This document shows, in pieces, positions 27,007 through 35,104 of a stretch of 64,000 bases of DNA. Each line of letters begins with the position of its first letter. The stretch's first letter is position 1. The notes below the pieces were generated by a model. That model saw only the letters and a list, made by a program, of their open reading frames with translations, did no database searches and was not told the origin of the DNA. Origin of the DNA: Limnothrix sp. FACHB-406 (lineage in GTDB: Bacteria; Cyanobacteriota; Cyanobacteriia; CACIAM-69d); NCBI RefSeq assembly GCF_014698235.1, contig NZ_JACJSP010000006.1:1-64000 (forward strand), in the 5' to 3' direction. A program made the position numbers and the translations under genes.

Positions 27007-27579
27007 ATGAACCGTTCTGTGAACCGCACCTGTACTGCATTGGCAGCATTTTTGTTAGGGTTAGGAGTGGCCCATGGGGGCGCGATCGAGCCAGCCATGG
27101 CCCAAAGTTCCTGCCGCTGGGAAGGGGGCCAGTTGCGCTGTGATGATGGCAGCCGATCGGACAGCGATCGCAACCGGAATCGAGACCGCGATCGGGATGA
27201 TTATCGCTACTACGATCGCAACGAAGAACGGTATCGCGACGACTACGACAACGATCGCAACAACTATCGAGGCGATCGACAGGACTTGGAAGATCGGATC
27301 GATCGGCTCTATCGCGAAGTGTTGGGCCGGCCCGCCGATCGCAACGGACTGCGTACCTATGTGGATCGGGTGCGCGATCGCAACTGGTCACTGCAACGGG
27401 TGCGGGACGAATTAGCCAACAGCCGCGAGGCCGAATCCGCCATCGATCGCGCCTATCAAGAAATTTTGGGTCGCCGGGCCGACAGCCGAGGAATGCGCAC
27501 CTACCTCGAACGGCTGCGGGGAGGCTGGTCAATCCAGCGCGTTCGGGAAGCCCTCATGAACAGCCGCGAGCGGCGATAA
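27007..27579 (+). CDS. Secreted Asp/Arg-rich protein with two DUF4214-like repeats
   Basis: 190 residues. The signal peptide has a hydrophobic core (ALAAFLLGLGVAHGGA) and ends AMA-QSSC. A very polar spacer (about 45-95) consists of alternating Asp, Arg, Asn and Tyr. Two repeats follow, YREVLGRPADRNGLRTYVDRV and YQEILGRRADSRGMRTYLER, each continuing to a WSxQRVR helix and NSRE; this is the DUF4214 (RTX-associated) pattern. AGGAG at 26993 fits the ATG at 27007. The next gene is an RTX-type protein on the same strand, so the two may act together at the surface. Confidence 0.75.
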   Translation: MNRSVNRTCTALAAFLLGLGVAHGGAIEPAMAQSSCRWEGGQLRCDDGSRSDSDRNRNRDRDRDDYRYYDRNEERYRDDYDNDRNNYRGDRQDLEDRIDRLYREVLGRPADRNGLRTYVDRVRDRNWSLQRVRDELANSREAESAIDRAYQEILGRRADSRGMRTYLERLRGGWSIQRVREALMNSRERR

Positions 27580-27684
27580 CACCCAGCTCAGCTCCACTTG
27601 CCCGGGTCATCTCGGCATTGCTGGACGGTTCCTAACCCATTCCTAAAGACCACCCATTCCTGAACAGAGGACAGATTCTTCACC

Positions 27685-28377
27685 ATGGCTCGGACGGATA
27701 TTGACTATCTCGATCTCACCAACAACAGCGAAACCATCTCCCTCGCAGCCGGCCAGCAGGGCCGCCTGGGTGTGCGGGCCCTCGCAGGCAACGACTACAT
27801 CAACGGTTCCAGCGACAACGACACCCTCTATGGCAACAGCGACAACGACACCCTGATCGGCAACGAAGGCAGCGATGTGCTCTTTGGGGGCCAGGGCTTT
27901 GATTTTGTGATTGGTCGCGATGGGGATGACCTGCTCACGGGCAACCTGGGCAACGACCAACTAGAAGGCGGCGCAGGACGCGATACCCTCCGTGGCGGTC
28001 GCGACAACGATATTCTCTACGGCCAAGAGGGTGATGATCTGCTGGCCGGCGACTTGGGCATCGACACCCTAATCGGCGGCACTGGGCGCGATACCTTCGT
28101 TCTGGCGGTTGATGATGCCACCACAACCATTGCGAACGCCGATGTGATTGTGGATTTCGACTTCAACGGTGGAGATTTCATCGCGATCAGTCGTCAGGTA
28201 GACCTATTTTTTGATAATTCCCTCGACTATTCGCGGATTGTGGGTTTTGGCAGTCCCGATGTGAAGGATGTGTTGATTCGTGTGGGCGGAGCCGTGGGGC
28301 CAATCATTGGAGTTGTGGTGGATGCGACTGATCGCCAAGTGGCCCAAGCCTTTGCCGAAGGGCCACGGGTTCTGTAG
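27685..28377 (+). CDS. RTX-type calcium-binding repeat protein
   Basis: 230 residues built mainly of hemolysin-type nonapeptide repeats ([45 protein letters not shown]) between residues 30 and 130. These form calcium-binding parallel beta-rolls. The C-terminal domain ([26 protein letters not shown]) is typical of the type I-secreted family. There is no N-terminal signal peptide, as expected for type I export. No ABC exporter is nearby. Located 105 bases after the DUF4214-like gene. Confidence 0.88.
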   Translation: MARTDIDYLDLTNNSETISLAAGQQGRLGVRALAGNDYINGSSDNDTLYGNSDNDTLIGNEGSDVLFGGQGFDFVIGRDGDDLLTGNLGNDQLEGGAGRDTLRGGRDNDILYGQEGDDLLAGDLGIDTLIGGTGRDTFVLAVDDATTTIANADVIVDFDFNGGDFIAISRQVDLFFDNSLDYSRIVGFGSPDVKDVLIRVGGAVGPIIGVVVDATDRQVAQAFAEGPRVL

Positions 28378-28467
28378 CCCGCTGCCAATTGGGGGCTGAT
28401 CAAAGGGTTGATCAATTCGTTGCTACGGCGATCGCACCAAAATCTGGCGATCGCACTAAACTAAAAG

Positions 28468-28495
28468 CGCCCCGCTACGAATCTGTGGCGGGGCG
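28468..28495. terminator. Probable bidirectional terminator hairpin
   Basis: CGCCCCGC (28468-28475) pairs with GCGGGGCG (28488-28495), extended by TAC/GTG. It is followed by GTCTTT on the plus strand and, on the minus strand, by CTTTTAG. It lies between the RTX gene (+) and tRNA-fMet (-), so it can serve both. Confidence 0.65.
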
Positions 28496-28571
28496 GTCTT
28501 TAGGGTTTCAGATTTCGAGACTTTTGAGGGGTCTCTTCTTCAGTTCGCTCTGACTTGATGTTCAGATGATT

Positions 28572-28648
<77 letters not shown>

Positions 28649-28860
28649 GCGCGAATTCAAATATAACCGGAAGCCCTAGAAAAAGCAACTACTTTCTGAA
28701 AATTTTCTCCCGCGCCACCCACAAGGGCGCAAAGGGGGGCTGAAAAAGCTGAAAAAACGTTGAGCGAACGGTTTGAGCAAACGGTTCAACCAGACCCAGC
28801 CTTAGCCGCGATCGGCTCCATCCGCCCACCGGTCAACTGAGCGATCGCCCCAACCGCCGG

Positions 28861-31071
28861 TCAAAACATGTCGAGATCGTCTACCTGCACAATTTCGCCA
28901 TTGAACAATTGCGCCAAGCTGCGGGCACTGCGGGCCACCAAGTCATCGGGCTCCGGTGGCGGGGGTGGCCCCGCTGGCGAAGGGGGCGAAACGGATTGGG
29001 GAGATGCGGCGGGGGGCAGTTGGGGCGATCGCACAGGGCGATCGGGGGCGAGGGGCCGGGCCGGGGCCGGCAGGGGATTCGCAGCGGGAGCTGTGGGCAA
29101 CAGGGCTGGGGATGCGGTGGGCGGGGGAGCCACCCTAGTCGCGATCCCACCAAACCCGCCCGCCGTTGGGTTCGCGGCCGTAGTCGGCATCGGATTCGGG
29201 TTCCGGGCTGGGCTCGGGGGCGGGGGGGGCGTTCCCCTGGGTGGATTTTTTGGGAAGGACGCGGGCGCGCTGGTCTGGGGGGGCATCACCACATTGGCCC
29301 GAATCGCAACCGTGACGCTCCGTTGCAGGTGCTGCTGAAAGGCCGTTTCGATCGCCTTGGTGCGGGACTCAAACTTGGCAACCCAACTGGGCGGAATCCC
29401 CACGACGGCGTTTTGACCATCAAAGGACAGCAGTTGCCCCATCTGCGACAACATCATCTTGGTGGCCGGGGGTTGCACATGTGCCAAGGTCGCTTGCCAC
29501 AGTTGATCCAGCTCCGCAGAAGCGGGAACCGGCGCGATCGGGCTGGGTTCCGGTGCAAAGGTTTCATCGGGCCCAGCGCTGACCGGGGCCGGCTCGGGAA
29601 CGGGAGTGGGCACGGGGGCCGGTTGGGAAACAGCGGCCACCGGAGCGATCGCCGCCGGAACCGTTGTTACGCTTGGGGGAGTTGCGGTGGGGGTGCTTGT
29701 TGCGATCGGGGCTGGAGCCACACCTCCCATGGACTGCAACAAACCAATCAACTGCATCAGCGCGGCTGGATTCGTTTGGGCCCATTGGGTCACGCCCTGG
29801 GCAAATTGGGCGATCGCCCCCGAATCTAGCCCCAACTGGGCCAACAGAGTCGAGAGCGGATCGCTCGACGCAGGAACCGCAACGGGCGCGATCGGGGCCG
29901 GCACAGGAGCCGGAAGCGCGATCGGGGCGATCGGGCGAGGCGGCATCGGAGCCACCGACCCAACAGCCCCTACCGAAGCCACCGCCCCCGGCAACAGCCC
30001 CATCAAAGTCACCTCCAACCACAACCGAGGCTGGGTGGAGTTTTTCAGTAGCGATTCGCCGGTTTTGAGGTACTGCTGCCCATGCAAGATCCAGCTCAGT
30101 TCCTGACTGCGGGCAAATTCACAGAGTTGCTGCCAAGTTGGCTCCGTCAGGGCCACCAAATCACCCCGATCGGGCGCAGTCTTCGCAATCAGCAGATCTC
30201 GATAGAAACTCGCCAAATTTTGCAGCACGATCGTCGGTTCCCGCCCCCGATCCATCAGCCGCCGCAAACAATCCACCGCCCCTTCCGCATCACCCGCCGC
30301 CAAACTGGACACCAAAGCCAGCAAATCTCGCTCCGGCACAGCCCCCACCAGATCCCAAACGGCCTCCACCGTCACCCCCGTGGGAACCAGGCTTAGTTGA
30401 TCCAGCAGGCTTTCCGCATCGCGCAAGCCCCCCTGTGCAATTTGGGCCACCAGGGTCAACGCTTCCGGCACAATCTCGATCGACTCCTGTTGGGCGATCG
30501 TCCCCAAGTGGCTCACCATGTCCACCAGGGGAATCCGCCGAAAGTCAAATCGCTGACAACGAGAAATAATCGTCGGCAAAACCCGCTGCGGATCCGTCGT
30601 GGCCAACACAAACACCACGTGGGCCGGCGGTTCCTCCAGGGTTTTCAGCAGCGCATTGAACGCCGCGCCCGACAGCATATGCACCTCGTCCAGCACATAA
30701 ACCTTGTAGCGGCATTGCACCGGGGCAAATTGGGCCCGCTCAATCAGCTCCCGGATGTTGTCAACCCCCGTATTGCTGGCTGCGTCAATTTCCACCACAT
30801 CCAGCGCCCGCCCCTGCGTAATTTCCACGCAAGTTTGGCAATGGCCGCAGGGTTCCGCCGTGGGCCCCTCACTGCTCAGGCAGTTGAGCGATTTCGCCAA
30901 AATCCGAGCGCTGGAGGTTTTGCCCGTTCCCCGAGGCCCCGCAAACAGGTAAGCCGGCGCAATTCGATTCTGCTGAAGCGCGTTGGTCAGCGTTTGGGCG
31001 ATCGCCTGTTGGCCCACCAAGTCGGCAAACCGTTGTGGGCGATATTTGTGGTGCAGCGGTTCGTAGGGCAT
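28861..31071 (-). CDS. dnaX: DNA polymerase III subunits gamma/tau
   Basis: Clamp-loader ATPase of the replication fork. The 736 residues contain Walker A GPRGTGKTSSARIL (45 onward), the zinc module Cys set (LNCLSSEGP, EPCGHCQTC), Walker B VYVLDEVHML, the sensor-1 region FVLATTDPQRV and SRCQRFDFRRI. The collar domain follows. A long Pro/Ala/Val linker (about 370-530) precedes a C-terminal helical domain (ELDQLWQATLAHVQPP) and another Pro-rich stretch; the tail ends IVQVDDLDMF. No intein interrupts it. I see no strong slippery site for a gamma form (one A6 run only). Confidence 0.95.
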   Translation of the reverse strand: MPYEPLHHKYRPQRFADLVGQQAIAQTLTNALQQNRIAPAYLFAGPRGTGKTSSARILAKSLNCLSSEGPTAEPCGHCQTCVEITQGRALDVVEIDAASNTGVDNIRELIERAQFAPVQCRYKVYVLDEVHMLSGAAFNALLKTLEEPPAHVVFVLATTDPQRVLPTIISRCQRFDFRRIPLVDMVSHLGTIAQQESIEIVPEALTLVAQIAQGGLRDAESLLDQLSLVPTGVTVEAVWDLVGAVPERDLLALVSSLAAGDAEGAVDCLRRLMDRGREPTIVLQNLASFYRDLLIAKTAPDRGDLVALTEPTWQQLCEFARSQELSWILHGQQYLKTGESLLKNSTQPRLWLEVTLMGLLPGAVASVGAVGSVAPMPPRPIAPIALPAPVPAPIAPVAVPASSDPLSTLLAQLGLDSGAIAQFAQGVTQWAQTNPAALMQLIGLLQSMGGVAPAPIATSTPTATPPSVTTVPAAIAPVAAVSQPAPVPTPVPEPAPVSAGPDETFAPEPSPIAPVPASAELDQLWQATLAHVQPPATKMMLSQMGQLLSFDGQNAVVGIPPSWVAKFESRTKAIETAFQQHLQRSVTVAIRANVVMPPQTSAPASFPKNPPRGTPPPPPSPARNPNPMPTTAANPTAGGFGGIATRVAPPPTASPALLPTAPAANPLPAPARPLAPDRPVRSPQLPPAASPQSVSPPSPAGPPPPPEPDDLVARSARSLAQLFNGEIVQVDDLDMF

Positions 31072-31542
31072 GGCTAGGAGCGGGTCAATGAAGCGACCAG
31101 ACAGCCATCTTATAAAACAACCGCTGTGAAAATCGCCTCCTGCCAGATTCCGTCCCCTGTGGCAATGGTGGGAGAAGCGACGTTCAACCGCTGACGGTCT
31201 CAGGGTTTGGCTTGGGCGCTCTCCTCATCGCTTGACACGAATCGACCCTCGGAGATCTTGCGGATCGAAGGGCGCATGGCGATGTGGCCCCACAAGAATC
31301 GATTTTCCCACGCCAGGTAGGGGCGTACCGTTGTACGCCCTCCAACCGGGTCGATCGCTTGACACGAATCGACCCTCGGAGATCTTGCGTATCGGAGGGC
31401 GCATGGCGATGTGGCCCCACAAGAATCGATTTTCCCGCGCCGGTAGGGGCGTACCGCTGTACGCCCTCCGCCAGGATTGATCGCCTGAACCGAATTGGTT
31501 TGCGGAGATCTTGCGTATCGGAGGGCGCATGGCGATGCGCCC
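31072..31542. other. 471-base region between dnaX and the TPR gene
   Basis: About two thirds is filled by the 127-base tandem array at 31231-31548. The rest is presumably the dnaX promoter. Short open frames in the array follow the repeat period and are not genes. Confidence 0.6.
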
Positions 31543-31548
31543 CTACGG
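31231..31548. repeat. Tandem array of a 126-127-base unit, 2.5 copies
   Basis: Units start at 31231, 31358 and 31484 (truncated). Each contains two palindrome-type blocks: GGAGGGCGCATGGCGATG and GTAGGGGCGTAC-CG(C/T)T-GTACGCCCTCC. The first two copies differ at only a few positions; the third is more diverged at its left end and stops at CGCCCCTAC. The array touches the 3' end of the TPR gene. Confidence 0.92.
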
Positions 31549-33456
31549 ATTGGGTAGGGTGGTGAGTTGTTGTAGGAGGGATTGGGTGAGGGGGTGGTCG
31601 GAGAGTTCGGCGGTGCGATCGGCTTTGATGACTTGTTTCAAGAAGGCTCGAAATTGTTCTTGAGCCTTTTGAGTGTCAGGATGCCCATCACCCAAACTTC
31701 GACTGAATACGTCTAAGCAGCAAAGGTATCCAGGCTCTGCAAGCTCAAATTTTTGTTGTGCACGGTGTAAGTCTGCTAAACCCCAAACCGTTATAGCGGT
31801 GTCGGGATGGTCGGCTCCCAGCAATCGCTCATAGATTTCCAGCGATCGCCGGTAGAGGGGTTCCGCCGCCTCGTACCGTCTCTGGGAATAGTAGAGTAAT
31901 GCCAAGTTGTTGAGGCTTTGGGCAGTGTCGGGATGGTCGGCTCCCAGCACTCGCTCACGGATTTCCAGCGATCGCCGGAAGAGGGGTTCCGCTGCCTCGT
32001 ACTGTCCCTGGGATTCATAGAGTCCTGCCAAGTTGTTGAGGCTGGTGGCGGTGAAGGGATGGTCGGCTCCCAGCAATCGCTCACGGATTTCCAGCGATCG
32101 CCGGTAGAGGGGTTCCGCTGCCTCGTACCGTCCCTGAGATTCGTAGAGTGCTGCCAAGTTGTTGAGGCTTTGGGCAGTGTTGGGATGGTCGGCTCTCAGT
32201 ACTCGCTCACGGATTTCCAGTGATCGCTGGTAGAGGAGTTCTGCTGCCTCGTATCGTCCCTGGTAATGGTAAAGTTCTGCCAAGTTGTTGAGGCTGGTGG
32301 CGGTGAAGGGATGGTCGGCTCCCAGCACTCGCTCATAGATTTCCAGCGATCGCCGGTAGAGGGGTTCCGCGGCCTCGTAACGTCCCTGGCATGAGTAGAG
32401 TAATGCCAAGTCATTGAGGCTGTCGGCAGTGGCGGGATGGTCGGCTCCCAGCACTCGCTCACGGATTTCCAGCGATCGCCGGAAGAGGGGTTCGGCTTCA
32501 GGATAGCGTCCCTGCGACCAGTAGAGTCCTGCCAAGTTGTTAAGGCTTTCGGCAGTGTGGGCATGGTCGGCTCCCAGGACTTGCTCTCGGATCGCCAGCG
32601 ATCGCCGGTAGAGGGGTTCCGCTGCCTCGTAACGTCCCTGGCATGAGTAGAGTAATGCCAAGTTGTTCAGGCTGAGGGCCAGGTTTTCCGATGGTTCCTG
32701 GGTGTCGTAAATAGCGATCGCCCGTTGGAAATAGTCCTCAGCGGGGATCGCTTCCCCCGTCCCCCGGCCTGCTTTGTAGCGATCGGCATAGCGATCGCCC
32801 AACTGTCGCAGCAGATCCGCCACGGCCAGGCTGGTCGGCCCCAATTCAGCTTCGGCAGCAGCTAAAGAAGCTTCTAGATCGGCGATTGATAGCCCCACCG
32901 GATCGGCACTGTCCGAGGGCAGCGACTCAAGGCGATCGGGACGGATCTCTGATGAAGTAGCCGCTTCCTGAGCCACCACCGCAAACAAAAACACGCCATC
33001 CCGCCAGCTCCAAAAGTCCGGTGCTTTTCTCGGCAACTCTGGCCAGACCTGTGATGGCAACCACAAAACAATCGGGAGCGCCAACTCCCGCAAGGCTTCC
33101 CGCGTCCATTGCAAATAGCCCAGGAACTTCTCGATCGGCTCGGGGCCCGTCAGCCCCAACGACTCCGCCCCCACCACCGTCACCAGGCTGGGCAACGCCG
33201 ACCCCGCCTCCGCCAAGGCCAGGCTGACGGCACGGTGCAAGCTGGGGTCTTGGGCATCCAGCCGGGCCCGCAGGGGTTGCGCCTGGCCCGCCAACTCGGA
33301 TTCGTAGCGCTCAATCCAGGCCAACCGTTGGCGATCGTGGTCGCACCGAGCCAACAAAACCTGCAATTGCCCCAGTCCCATTTCCAAGGAGGCAACGAGG
33401 CGATCGTAGGTGCGATCGTTTTCGGGGGTGATTTCTGGGCGATCGTCAGGGTTCAT
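31543..33456 (-). CDS. Kinesin-light-chain-type TPR protein, partner of the adjacent ATPase
   Basis: 637 residues. The N-terminal domain (about 1-200) is a non-TPR alpha/beta region with SLVTVVGAESLGL, EKFLGYLQWTREALREL, PIVLWLPSQVW and KAPDFWSWRDGVFLF. A partial TPR (about 215-255) is followed by eight 42-residue TPRs of the kinesin-light-chain type (SLNNLA.LY.SQGRYEAAEPLYRRSLEI.E..LGADHP.TA). Seven are nearly identical and the eighth is degenerate. The start ATG overlaps the stop of the upstream AAA ATPase gene (ATGA), so translation is coupled. Probably a sensor or scaffold for the ATPase; no enzymatic domain is recognised. Confidence 0.82.
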   Translation of the reverse strand: MNPDDRPEITPENDRTYDRLVASLEMGLGQLQVLLARCDHDRQRLAWIERYESELAGQAQPLRARLDAQDPSLHRAVSLALAEAGSALPSLVTVVGAESLGLTGPEPIEKFLGYLQWTREALRELALPIVLWLPSQVWPELPRKAPDFWSWRDGVFLFAVVAQEAATSSEIRPDRLESLPSDSADPVGLSIADLEASLAAAEAELGPTSLAVADLLRQLGDRYADRYKAGRGTGEAIPAEDYFQRAIAIYDTQEPSENLALSLNNLALLYSCQGRYEAAEPLYRRSLAIREQVLGADHAHTAESLNNLAGLYWSQGRYPEAEPLFRRSLEIRERVLGADHPATADSLNDLALLYSCQGRYEAAEPLYRRSLEIYERVLGADHPFTATSLNNLAELYHYQGRYEAAELLYQRSLEIRERVLRADHPNTAQSLNNLAALYESQGRYEAAEPLYRRSLEIRERLLGADHPFTATSLNNLAGLYESQGQYEAAEPLFRRSLEIRERVLGADHPDTAQSLNNLALLYYSQRRYEAAEPLYRRSLEIYERLLGADHPDTAITVWGLADLHRAQQKFELAEPGYLCCLDVFSRSLGDGHPDTQKAQEQFRAFLKQVIKADRTAELSDHPLTQSLLQQLTTLPNP

Positions 33457-34775
33457 CCGCCAATCCGCTGCTCAATTCGCAACTGATCAATCAACAAAGG
33501 ATGCACATCGTACCAACTTTCTTTGTTGCGATATTCGATCACATACAAGCTGTGCAAGAGATTCAAAAACTCATCGGCTTTTGGATCATCGGGCTGATAG
33601 TTGAAATAGGTTTGCTCCAGAATTTCGCGATCAGATTTGCCAAGGGTAATCGACATTTCATTGCGGAGCGAATCCAACGCCTCTTGCAAAATGGTCTGAT
33701 CGATTTGAGCTTGGCTAATGTCTGCACCCCGCCGTTGTTGCACACGCAACTCCACCCGCATCAGGCGACAACATTCCTTGGCAATCCGAATCAATTCCCG
33801 ATTGACTCCGCCACTATAAAGCACAATTTTTTCAGCAACTCCCTCGGCAAACAGGTCTGGCACGACCCGGCGATGGAGAATCTGCAATAGCGTTTGGAAC
33901 TTATCGGGCACGGGCTGCCCATCGGGCCGGTGACTATCGTTTTTGGCAAACAACTTCAGCACGGGCATCACATAGATATTGGTGCTGGTTTCGGTTTCCA
34001 GATGGCTTTTGAGGCGCGTGTCCCGAATGGTGGCGATCGGGATTGTGTAGATCACAATGAAGTTTGGCTCTAGGAGCGACTTCAAATTGCGGTAGAAAAT
34101 CTCATCAATTTGCGTCAACTCTAGTTTGTCTAGATCATCAATAATCGCCAGAATGGGTTGACCGCTAGCCAGCCGAATTTCGGTAGCAATGTTATTGATC
34201 GTATCAATTAGATCACGCAGATCCTTGGAAAATTCAGTTTTGATTTCCTCCCGCATTTTGGCATCGGTCTTCAGCTTGGTTTTGAGCAAGCCAAATAGAT
34301 CGAAGCCCACTTCTGCCTCGCCACTCACTGATGCTTCTTCAATGTGGGTGCGGGTTTTAAACCAGTTGCGAAAGGCGTTGATCTTGCTGGGGGAAATCGC
34401 GATTTTCTCGGCTTCTGCCTTGGCCATCAACTGCACGGCCATGGTGAACAAAATATTGATGTGATTGATTGAGTAGCTTTCAATCAAATCAGCAATTGAG
34501 AAAAAGACGGTGAAGTAGCGATCGCGCAGCATCTTGGCAAATTCCGCCAGCACCGTCGATTTGCCGCAGCCGCGATGGCCCGCAAAGATGAATTGATTGT
34601 CTGACTCGGTGCTGTCTTCCACGAGCTGCTCCAGTTCCGCCAAGCAGCGATCGTTGTAGCTCACCCCAAAGTTTTTCCAATCTTGGTCGGCCACCAGGGG
34701 TTGAAGCTGCAAGTTTTGGAAGGCTTTTTGGAAGGCCTCGGAACGGGCAAGGCTGGCCGAAGATGCTTCAGACAT
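33453..34775 (-). CDS. AAA/STAND-like P-loop ATPase
   Basis: 440 residues. Walker A GHRGCGKST (66-74), Walker B ILAIIDDLDK (about 208-217), followed by a sensor-like strand IVIYTIPIATIRDTRLKSHL. The C-terminal part (about 330-440) is helical and winged-helix-like and ends with YVIEYRNKESWYDVHPLLIDQLR. A helical insert with FKTRTHIEEASVSGEAEVGFDLFG lies between the Walker motifs. The ATG giving MSEASSASLARSE is preferred to one 32 codons upstream. Its stop overlaps the TPR gene start. It resembles ATPases of signalling or conflict-type modules; the function is unknown. Confidence 0.75.
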   Translation of the reverse strand: MSEASSASLARSEAFQKAFQNLQLQPLVADQDWKNFGVSYNDRCLAELEQLVEDSTESDNQFIFAGHRGCGKSTVLAEFAKMLRDRYFTVFFSIADLIESYSINHINILFTMAVQLMAKAEAEKIAISPSKINAFRNWFKTRTHIEEASVSGEAEVGFDLFGLLKTKLKTDAKMREEIKTEFSKDLRDLIDTINNIATEIRLASGQPILAIIDDLDKLELTQIDEIFYRNLKSLLEPNFIVIYTIPIATIRDTRLKSHLETETSTNIYVMPVLKLFAKNDSHRPDGQPVPDKFQTLLQILHRRVVPDLFAEGVAEKIVLYSGGVNRELIRIAKECCRLMRVELRVQQRRGADISQAQIDQTILQEALDSLRNEMSITLGKSDREILEQTYFNYQPDDPKADEFLNLLHSLYVIEYRNKESWYDVHPLLIDQLRIEQRIGG

Positions 34776-35104
34776 GGGAAACCACAGACGAAATAACGGG
34801 CGAGAGACCGGGCGATCTGCCCTTGGGTTAATCACCCCAGCCGATGGGGGCGATCGTCGCCATTGTGCCACAGGGGTGCTGGTCAGAATTAGCCTGCTTT
34901 ATCCTCACCATGGGCTTGGGTCAATCATAGCCCGCACCGGTTGCTGAGTTCTTGCGGGCGCTTGGGCAGGGGATCAGCGGCCGCCAACCGATCGCCGAAG
35001 ACGGAACCATGGGACAAATCGATCGAGATTTTGCGGAAGATCGGCGCTTGTGTTAAACCGCTAGAGGGTTAATCAACCGGAAATTGGCGCTTAGGAGCTT
35101 GGGG
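34776..35104. other. 329-base divergent intergenic region
   Basis: Promoter region for the ATPase-TPR unit (-) and the GH57 gene (+). I see no repeat, RNA or further gene. Confidence 0.5.

Noticed and set aside
29246-29251. A6 run (minus strand) in dnaX as a programmed frameshift site for a short gamma form
   Set aside because: Context CCA AAA AAT lacks the A-AAA-AAG heptamer and an evident stimulatory stem, and is far shorter than the A9 slippage run of Thermus.
31231-32690. Homology between the 127-base intergenic array and the 126-base TPR coding repeats
   Set aside because: The periods match by chance; the sequences do not align, and the array is built of palindromic blocks absent from the TPR units.
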